DNA from: JAAZKA01 sp034926225
GTDB lineage: Bacteria; Bacillota; Clostridia; Oscillospirales; QAMX01
Direction: 5' to 3'
DNA length: 64,000 nt
Assembly (NCBI GenBank): GCA_034926225.1
Contig: JAYFRF010000008.1
Coordinates: 62,001 to 126,000 of the forward strand
The position numbers and the translations under genes are program-made. Position 1 is the first letter of the stretch. Each line of letters begins with the position of its first letter. The notes under the pieces are model-generated. The model saw nothing but the letters and a program-made list of their open reading frames with translations, made no database searches and had not been told where the DNA came from. Positions 58,205 to 64,000 of this stretch are shown in pieces.

Positions 58205-58835
58205 ATACGCCGGCCGCCGCACAAAGCGCATGAGCCTTCTCGGTCAGCACATCATACCGCCCGGAAAAGATCGCTTTGCGGTCGACCAGGCTGCCGCCGA
58301 CGCCCGCGCAGACACAGCCCGCGTCTAAAAACGCGCGTACATTCCTCGCGTCGATGCCACCCACCGCGGCAAGCGGGATATGCGCATACGGCCCCAAAAG
58401 GGCGCGCACATATGCCGTTCCCAGACTGTCCGCCGGGAACAGCTTTACGACATCCGCACCGTATTTATAAGCTTCGGCTACCTCGCTCGGCGTAAACGCG
58501 CCGGGGATGGACAAAAGCCCCCGCTTGTGCGTGCGTTCAATCACAGCGGCGTCCACATTAGGAGAAATGATATACCGCGCACCGGCATCCGCCGCCATAT
58601 CGACCTGCCCGGGCGTCATGACGGTACCCGCGCCGACGCATACCAGTTCCTGCCGCGCCAGCATATGAATCGCCATCGCCGCGCAGGGCGGATTTCTCTG
58701 ATCAAAGGTAATCTCCGCAAAGCGGATACCGCCCGCGCATAACGCGCGAACGGTATCTACCGCGCGGTCATTCGGCACACCGCGCAGAATTGCTATCAAT
58801 TTACTTTGGTACAAACTCTCAAGCAGTGCATCCAT
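58203..58835 (-). CDS. eda: KDPG/KHG aldolase
   Basis: 210 residues of the class I Eda family. ILRGVPNDRAVDTVRAL and FAEITFDQRNP supply the catalytic Glu region, VGAGTVMTPGQV follows, and the Schiff-base Lys is in GADVVKLFPADSLG. It splits 2-keto-3-deoxy-6-phosphogluconate to pyruvate and glyceraldehyde-3-phosphate, or the related 4-hydroxy-2-oxoglutarate. No kdgK or other Entner-Doudoroff gene is adjacent. The gene follows the pseudokinase gene start region only by distance; 17 bases separate it from that gene on the same strand. Confidence 0.92.
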   Translation of the reverse strand: MDALLESLYQSKLIAILRGVPNDRAVDTVRALCAGGIRFAEITFDQRNPPCAAMAIHMLARQELVCVGAGTVMTPGQVDMAADAGARYIISPNVDAAVIERTHKRGLLSIPGAFTPSEVAEAYKYGADVVKLFPADSLGTAYVRALLGPYAHIPLAAVGGIDARNVRAFLDAGCVCAGVGGSLVDRKAIFSGRYDVLTEKAHALCAAAGV

Positions 58836-58852
58836 TTTGAGGATGTCCTCCT

Positions 58853-61120
58853 TTAATTGCCGCCACCGAGCCAGGACGGCGGCTCATTATTCGAGCCGGA
58901 GGACGAGGTATCCGGTGAGGACGTTGTATCGGGCGTCGTTGGATTTGTCGAGGTCGTCTGATCGGGTGTAGCCGTTGTTGATCCGCCGCCGAGCCAGGAC
59001 GGCGCGGTCGCGGTGCCGGTGCCGGTCTGATCCGGATCTCCGGTCACGCTGGTCGTGATCTGCGGGCCGACATAAGTGACGACATCCAGCTTCGTGTAGG
59101 TACTGTAGTTTTCGAGCGTCTTTGAGACAAGCTCGCCGTCAATGTAAACGAGACGATAGGATACCGTCTTTTTACCGGAATGTCCGGATGTGTTGCCGTC
59201 GCGGGAGGTACCCGGCGCCATCGTTTCATCGACGATGGTCTTTGTCTCATACGGCGTGTAGTCCAGTCGGGTTGTCTGAATCTCCACTGTCTTATTAACG
59301 GTCTTGGTGCCCATGATCGTAACATTGACATAGCTGCCGTCCAGCGTTACCAGTAGTTTAATCGGATACTCCGTGTTGTTGACGAATTTAAAGTCCTGAT
59401 TGCCCCACGACACGGTCGCGTCCTCCCCTTCGGGCGTATAGCTGACCGTATAGCGGTGGTTGCGGCGTTCGGTGATCTCCAGATCGGCACGGATCGCCGC
59501 CATGTAGATTGTGGAGCTGACCTGACAGATACCGCCGCCGATGCCGTCCGCAATTTCATTTGCAAGGTAGATCTTCGCGTCCTTGAAGCCGCGCTCTGTG
59601 GTACGGGGGCCGACGGTGTCATTGTAGGAGAATTCCTCGCCCGGCTGTAATTCCTTGCCATTGATGTTCTCGCACGCAATCCGCACGTTCGTCGTACGGT
59701 TGACCTCGCCGGGATTCAGCTTTGTCTGCACCGTGATCAGCTCATCGGTATAGTACTCAATCGCTTCCGTCGTCGCGGTCGTCGTGGCTTCCGTTGTCGT
59801 GGTCGTCGTCGCGCGGGTAGTAGCTTTCGTTGTAGCGGTAGTCGTGGCCTCCGTCGTTGTCGCAGCGGGGGTCGTGATCATTGTGGTCGTGGTAGCGGGC
59901 GTTGTCGGCGCTTCCGACGCAATCGTTGTCGCGGCGGTCGTCGTCTGCTCCCCGCGCAGCGATGGCAGGATGCCGAGCGCGGACAGGGTCGCGATACCGG
60001 CCACCAGTATAATCACCAGCGGCACTACGATCAGTACGCCGGTCATCTTTGGAGATATTCTCCGGCGCGGCGGATCCTGTGCCGGAGGCGCCTTTACCGC
60101 GGCGGCTTTAGCTGAGGCGGCAGGCTGTGCTGCCGGCGTACGCGGCGCCTTTACTGCGGTCGCGGTACCGCCTACCGCAGCGGCTGCCGCACCGGTTGAG
60201 GCGGCCACCGCCGCTCCGTTTGAGGCGGCGGTACCGATTGCGCCGGGGGTAAAGCCCGCGTTGTTATTCTTCATATAGCTGCGCAAATCCTGACGGAAAG
60301 CCGCCGGGCTTGCATATCTGGCAGCCGGATCCGCCACGCACGCGTGAAGAATCGGCGCGACAAGCGCTGTCTCTCCCGTCTGCGGCGGAGGAAGCTTCTC
60401 GCCCGCCATCCGGCGCGACAGCGCATCAAGCCGATCCTGCGGGCTTATCGGATTCGGATAACTCGGCAGAAACGGCATACGACCGTTATTCAACGTGCGG
60501 TAAATAATCATGCCGAGCGAGTACAGATCGGACTGCGCGCTCGGTGTCGCGCCGCGATAAACCTCCGGTGCCATGTAATACGCCGCCTGGGGTTCCGGAA
60601 GGCCCACGGGAGCCGCCGGACTCAACGCGCGGGATACGCTAAAGCCTCCCAGACGATATGATCCGCGCTTCGACACGAAAATATGCTCCGGACGCACGTC
60701 GCCATGGACAACGCCCGCCTTCTCCATAGCGTCCAGCGCTGTACAGATATCGATACCCATTTCGATCAGCTCGCTTGCACTCAACGCATGCGACGCGGCG
60801 TAGACAGCAAGACGGGAGCAGTATTCCATGCGCATATGTACTGCAAAGCCATCGGCGGTGTCCACCACCTTCACGTCTTCCGGCACCAAAAGCCCCGTCA
60901 CCGAGCGAAGCGACGCCATCTGCGCGCTCCACTCTTCGATCCTCTGACGCACCTCCGCACGGTTTTTCCCAGGTTCAACCGGGATTTTCGTTATCTTGAT
61001 CGCTGCATACAGCGTCTCATTAAACTCCACGCGGCGCGCACGGTACACTACCGAATTCGCGGTTTCCGATTCAACAGATTCCGTCGACCACTCCGGCCAG
61101 ACAAAGGTTACAGCTTCCAT
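58853..61120 (-). CDS. Membrane pseudokinase with exported VanW-G5 region
   Basis: 755 residues. Residues 20-280 form a Ser/Thr-kinase fold with AAIK (Lys 42) and an APE motif (YYMAPEVYRG), but no clear glycine loop. The catalytic loop reads HGDVRPEHI (Lys to Arg, Asn to His) and DFG reads GGF at 158-160. An Ala-rich part, one membrane helix (360-384) and a Thr-rich linker (392-453) follow. Outside lie a VanW domain (about 475-600, GGGICQVSSTIY), a G5-like part, and a tail with PSWLGGG twice. GGAG precedes the ATG. Probably a sensor at the wall; catalysis looks lost. Confidence 0.85.
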   Translation of the reverse strand: MEAVTFVWPEWSTESVESETANSVVYRARRVEFNETLYAAIKITKIPVEPGKNRAEVRQRIEEWSAQMASLRSVTGLLVPEDVKVVDTADGFAVHMRMEYCSRLAVYAASHALSASELIEMGIDICTALDAMEKAGVVHGDVRPEHIFVSKRGSYRLGGFSVSRALSPAAPVGLPEPQAAYYMAPEVYRGATPSAQSDLYSLGMIIYRTLNNGRMPFLPSYPNPISPQDRLDALSRRMAGEKLPPPQTGETALVAPILHACVADPAARYASPAAFRQDLRSYMKNNNAGFTPGAIGTAASNGAAVAASTGAAAAAVGGTATAVKAPRTPAAQPAASAKAAAVKAPPAQDPPRRRISPKMTGVLIVVPLVIILVAGIATLSALGILPSLRGEQTTTAATTIASEAPTTPATTTTMITTPAATTTEATTTATTKATTRATTTTTTEATTTATTEAIEYYTDELITVQTKLNPGEVNRTTNVRIACENINGKELQPGEEFSYNDTVGPRTTERGFKDAKIYLANEIADGIGGGICQVSSTIYMAAIRADLEITERRNHRYTVSYTPEGEDATVSWGNQDFKFVNNTEYPIKLLVTLDGSYVNVTIMGTKTVNKTVEIQTTRLDYTPYETKTIVDETMAPGTSRDGNTSGHSGKKTVSYRLVYIDGELVSKTLENYSTYTKLDVVTYVGPQITTSVTGDPDQTGTGTATAPSWLGGGSTTATPDQTTSTNPTTPDTTSSPDTSSSGSNNEPPSWLGGGN

Positions 61121-61260
61121 AGTGTTCTCCATTATATTCCATATCGGGCAATATTGCCTAATTTTTATGCTTATATTTATGATTATACCACAGTTGTTTC
61201 CCGTATACAAGGAAAAGCACGTAAATTTTCGTAGAATTTCATTATTTCGGTATCTGCCGC

Positions 61261-61290
61261 TTTACACACTTTGCACATCGGGTGTATAAT
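61261..61290 (+). promoter_or_regulatory. Probable promoter of the ceramidase-like gene
   Basis: TTTACA (61261-61266), 18 bases, TATAAT (61285-61290), 33 bases before the ATG. Confidence 0.65.
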
Positions 61291-61323
61291 ACCCCTACAG
61301 TATGACGAAAGGGAGTATCTTCC

Positions 61324-62613
61324 ATGTTTCATGCCGGCTTTTACGAAACCGAGATCACGCCGCCCATCGGATCGATCATCCCGGGAGATTTCGGCGCGCG
61401 GTATAGTACGCGCATTCTCGACCCCCTGTTCGCACGCACGGTTGTCATTCAGTTAGACGCGGCAACGGTTGGAATTGTTACAATCGATTGCTGCGGGATC
61501 ACTTCCGATATCACCGACCGCATCCGCAAACGGGTCGCTGCTTACGTTCCGCTTTCCCCCGACGCCGTCATGGTCACAGCAACGCACTGCCACGGCGGCG
61601 GGCCAACGCTGAACTGGGGCGAAGAGGTCGTCCGCAGTGAGGAATACCTTGATTTCCTCGTACAGCGCGCGGCGGATGCGTTGATCTGCGCTTTTCACCG
61701 TCTGCGCGCCTGTACTCTGCGCAGCGGATCGTCCGAGCTATATGGCTGCTCCTTCATCCGCGTTTACCGTATGCGGGACGGTTCTCTCAAAACGAATCCC
61801 GGCGTCGGCAACCCCGACATCGACGCGCCTGTCTCCGAAATCGACCCAGAAGTCCGTATCCTTGCGGCCTTCGGCACCGACGGCTCCCCTTTCGGCGCGA
61901 TCGTGAACTTCGCCTGCCATCCCGCCATCGTCGCAAGCGATGTCACCAGCGCGGACTATATCGGTGCGTTGTCGGAAAAGCTGCGCGAAATTTATGGACA
62001 AGGCTTTGTCACCGTCTTCCTCAACGGCGCCTGCGGCAACATCAACCATATAAACCCCGACGATCCCTCCAGTGTGCGCGACGGCATCCACATCGCCCTC
62101 GGTCACGCGCTGGCCGGCCGCGCGGCGGAAGCCATCGACGCCGCGCAGCCCATACCGGAAACGCTGACCTTCGCCCTCTCCGAGACGACCCTCCGCCGAC
62201 GCAAGCCCGATGCCGACGCGCTCTTGCATGCCAAGGCTGTCTACGACGCGCTTGGTGAGCATGCCGAGGAGTCCGTCCCCGGTACGCCCGGATATATCGA
62301 CACCTTCTTTGCGTGGCAGGCCTTCGGACTTATAAAAGACCGCAGGCAAACAATGACCCTGCCCGTACAGGTCATTACCGTCGGCAGCATCGCGGTTTTC
62401 GGTGTGCCCTGCCAGATTTTCGTCGAATACGGCCGCGCGTTGAAAGCCGCTTCTCCCGGTGCGATGGTATCCGCCTTTGCCAATACCTACGGCGGTTACG
62501 TACCGACGCCGTCCTGCATGGTACCCGGTGTTTACGAGGCGCGTCTTGCATCCACCTCCCAACTGGCTCCCGAAGCGGGAGATCAGTTGGTTGAAGCGCT
62601 GCTTTCCCTTTAA
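61324..62613 (+). CDS. Neutral/alkaline ceramidase-like hydrolase
   Basis: 429 residues resembling the N-terminal domain of neutral/alkaline non-lysosomal ceramidases: TEITPPIGSIIPGD at the start, TATHCHGGGPTLNW (probable zinc His pair), VNFACHPAIV and LNGACGNINHINP. It lacks a signal peptide and the full C-terminal domain of true ceramidases, so an amide or other substrate inside the cell is just as likely. AAAGGGAG precedes the ATG. A Gfo/Idh gene follows with its own promoter. Confidence 0.72.
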   Translation: MFHAGFYETEITPPIGSIIPGDFGARYSTRILDPLFARTVVIQLDAATVGIVTIDCCGITSDITDRIRKRVAAYVPLSPDAVMVTATHCHGGGPTLNWGEEVVRSEEYLDFLVQRAADALICAFHRLRACTLRSGSSELYGCSFIRVYRMRDGSLKTNPGVGNPDIDAPVSEIDPEVRILAAFGTDGSPFGAIVNFACHPAIVASDVTSADYIGALSEKLREIYGQGFVTVFLNGACGNINHINPDDPSSVRDGIHIALGHALAGRAAEAIDAAQPIPETLTFALSETTLRRRKPDADALLHAKAVYDALGEHAEESVPGTPGYIDTFFAWQAFGLIKDRRQTMTLPVQVITVGSIAVFGVPCQIFVEYGRALKAASPGAMVSAFANTYGGYVPTPSCMVPGVYEARLASTSQLAPEAGDQLVEALLSL

Positions 62614-62641
62614 AAAGTTCGGTAATATTAATTTTGTGCGG

Positions 62642-62670
62642 TTGACAAGAACTGTATTTTATGCTATATT
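62642..62670 (+). promoter_or_regulatory. Promoter of the second Gfo/Idh gene
   Basis: TTGACA (62642-62647), 17 bases, TATATT (62665-62670), 69 bases before the ATG. Confidence 0.78.
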
Positions 62671-62739
62671 AGACAAGTTCATTCTTCACCTGTTTAGCAA
62701 GCGTTTAAAATCGGATCCAAGTATGAAAGGGGTATTTTT

Positions 62740-63957
62740 ATGAAAAAGTACTGCATCGTCGGAACCGGCGGCCGCGGCATTCATTCCTACGCCGAACCGC
62801 TCGTTAAGGATTACTCCGATTGCGCCGAGCTTGTCGGCGTCTATGATATTAACTGGAAACGCGCGGAGCTTGTCTCTGAGATCACGGGGAAGCAGATTCC
62901 CGTTTTCCGCGATTTTGATGAGATGATTCACACCTGTAAGCCCGACGCTGTCATTGTGACGACGAAGGACTGCGAGCATTCCACGTATGCCATCCGCGCG
63001 ATGGAGCTTGGCTGCGACGTCATTTCCGAAAAGCCCCTCACCACCGATGCCGAAAAGTGCGCCGCCATTCTTGAGGCCGAACGCCGTACCGGCAAGAAGG
63101 TCATCGTCACCTTTAACTGCCGCTTCTTCCCCTTCTATGTCCGCATCAAGGAGCTTTTGATGCAGAATGTCATCGGCGACATCCTTTCCGTCCACTTTGA
63201 GTGGCTGCTCGATACCCGCCACGGCGCGGACTATTTCCGCCGCTGGCACGCCGAACGCAAAAACTCCGGTTCCCTTTTAATCCATAAGTCCACGCACCAT
63301 TTCGACCTTGTCAACTGGTTTCTTGACGACGAACCCCGCAAGGTTAACGCCTTCGGTACCCGCCGTTTCTACGGTCCCACGCGGGAACAGCGTTCCGAGC
63401 GCTGCCTGACATGTCCGTATAAGAAGTCCTGCGAGTTCTACGTCGATCTCGCCGCCGACCCCCATCTCAAGAGCTTCTATCTCGACTGCGAGGATGTCGA
63501 CGGCTACTACCGCGACCAGTGCGTCTTCGGCGACCGCATCGATATCGAAGACAGTGTCTCCGTCAGCGTTAAATACGCCAAAGGCACCGTCATGAGCTAC
63601 AGCCTGACCGCGCATTCCCCCTATGAATGCATGAAGATCGTTTTCAACGGCACTAAGGGCCGTATGGAAGCCGACACCGCTTTCGGCGGCAAGAACCTCA
63701 AGGTGTATAACCGCGAAGGCGAACGCATCGATTATGTGAAGGTCGACGAGCGGATTATCCCCGGCGGCCACGGCGGCTCCGATACGCTGATGCGTGACAA
63801 CATCTTCCGCGGCTATACCGACGATCCCTTAGAGCAGATGGCGGGTACCCGTGCGGGTGCGATGTCCATCGGTATCGGCATCGCGGCGAACATGTCTATG
63901 AAGGAAGACCGCGCCGTTTACTTAAAGGATTTTCTCGGAAAATACTACGATATCTAA
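62740..63957 (+). CDS. Gfo/Idh/MocA-family oxidoreductase with cysteine cluster
   Basis: 405 residues. The Rossmann motif is CIVGTGGRGIHSYAEPL, DVISEKPLTTD holds the catalytic Lys, and LLIHKSTHHFDLVNWFLDD the substrate-site His. An insert with RCLTCPYKKSC and later YYRDQCVFGD brings extra cysteines not needed for the basic fold; they may bind a metal. It acts on a sugar or cyclitol derivative of unknown kind. AAAGGGG precedes the ATG. It may work with the upstream ceramidase-like protein, although it has its own promoter. Confidence 0.9.
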   Translation: MKKYCIVGTGGRGIHSYAEPLVKDYSDCAELVGVYDINWKRAELVSEITGKQIPVFRDFDEMIHTCKPDAVIVTTKDCEHSTYAIRAMELGCDVISEKPLTTDAEKCAAILEAERRTGKKVIVTFNCRFFPFYVRIKELLMQNVIGDILSVHFEWLLDTRHGADYFRRWHAERKNSGSLLIHKSTHHFDLVNWFLDDEPRKVNAFGTRRFYGPTREQRSERCLTCPYKKSCEFYVDLAADPHLKSFYLDCEDVDGYYRDQCVFGDRIDIEDSVSVSVKYAKGTVMSYSLTAHSPYECMKIVFNGTKGRMEADTAFGGKNLKVYNREGERIDYVKVDERIIPGGHGGSDTLMRDNIFRGYTDDPLEQMAGTRAGAMSIGIGIAANMSMKEDRAVYLKDFLGKYYDI

Positions 63958-64000
63958 AAATCGACGTATTCCTGTGCGTTTGTTCTATAAAAAGGGGCAA

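Noticed and set aside
58853..58990. LPXTG-type sorting signal at the pseudokinase C-terminus
   Set aside because: The repeated PSWLGGG tail has no hydrophobic stretch and basic end as sortase signals require.

Overview
The window comes from a bacterial chromosome of moderate to high GC content. It most resembles an anaerobic, gut-type member of the Bacillota (class Clostridia, perhaps Oscillospirales or Christensenellales). The signs are strong AGGAGG ribosome sites, TTGACA/TATAAT promoters with 17-base spacers, ywiB-like and argS genes side by side, DUF1292, DUF6062 and DUF975 proteins, rubrerythrin, a sodium-pumping decarboxylase subunit, an LplA/B/C-type sugar ABC transporter with a YesN-like regulator, and SLH-domain cell-wall proteins. 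No rRNA, tRNA, CRISPR array, transposase or integrase was seen, and no gene-free stretch exceeds about 300 bases. The species cannot be named from this sequence alone.

Layout. 1-1.4 kb: the end of an unknown gene, two MazG-like enzymes and a Nudix hydrolase. 1.5-6.7 kb (minus strand): a five-gene sugar operon with two PfkB kinases, a GH43 glycosidase, a mannitol-1-phosphate dehydrogenase-like enzyme and a phosphoribosyltransferase. 6.8-14.5 kb: pyridoxal kinase, DUF6062, two glycerophosphodiesterases, a patatin lipase, acetate kinase and a DUF4838 protein. 14.6-18.8 kb: ywiB-argS-S41 protease-DUF1292. 18.8-24.8 kb: many single genes (GGDEF, MmcQ, XRE, two GNATs, AAC(3)-like). 24.8-29 kb: a dual lysozyme, birA and an AraC-GGDEF fusion. 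29-31.8 kb: an Hsp70/J-protein/zinc-ribbon operon. 31.9-37.8 kb: a two-component system, a serine hydrolase and an odd P-type ATPase. 37.8-39.9 kb: proBA. 40-47.2 kb: a URO-D-like enzyme, then an AraC sensor-regulator divergent from a sugar ABC transporter with a duplicated operator-like array. 47.2-49.2 kb: decarboxylase beta subunit, a 41-residue gamma-like subunit and rubrerythrin. 49.3-50.5 kb: an isolated phage-type lysis module. 50.7-58.8 kb: a YkgJ protein, YhcH, two MATE exporters, a kinase-like phosphotransferase, a Gfo/Idh oxidoreductase, DUF975 and KDPG aldolase. 58.9-64 kb: a pseudokinase-VanW-G5 protein, a ceramidase-like protein and a second Gfo/Idh oxidoreductase.

Together the genes suggest a fermenter of plant or host sugars. 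Glycosidases, sugar kinases, polyol and Gfo/Idh dehydrogenases and KDPG aldolase feed central metabolism, acetate kinase makes ATP, and a decarboxylase beta subunit may support a sodium gradient. No oxygen-respiration genes are present, and rubrerythrin fits an anaerobe.

The most unusual items are these: a P-type ATPase that keeps its phosphorylation site but lacks the TGE dephosphorylation glutamate and the usual Ca-site carboxylates; a membrane pseudokinase (DFG and catalytic-loop losses) joined to an exported VanW-G5 region with a repeated PSWLGGG tail; a GH24-SLH-GH25 double lysozyme; an orphan lysis cassette; an AraC-GGDEF fusion; and a dedicated Hsp70/membrane J-protein/zinc-ribbon operon.
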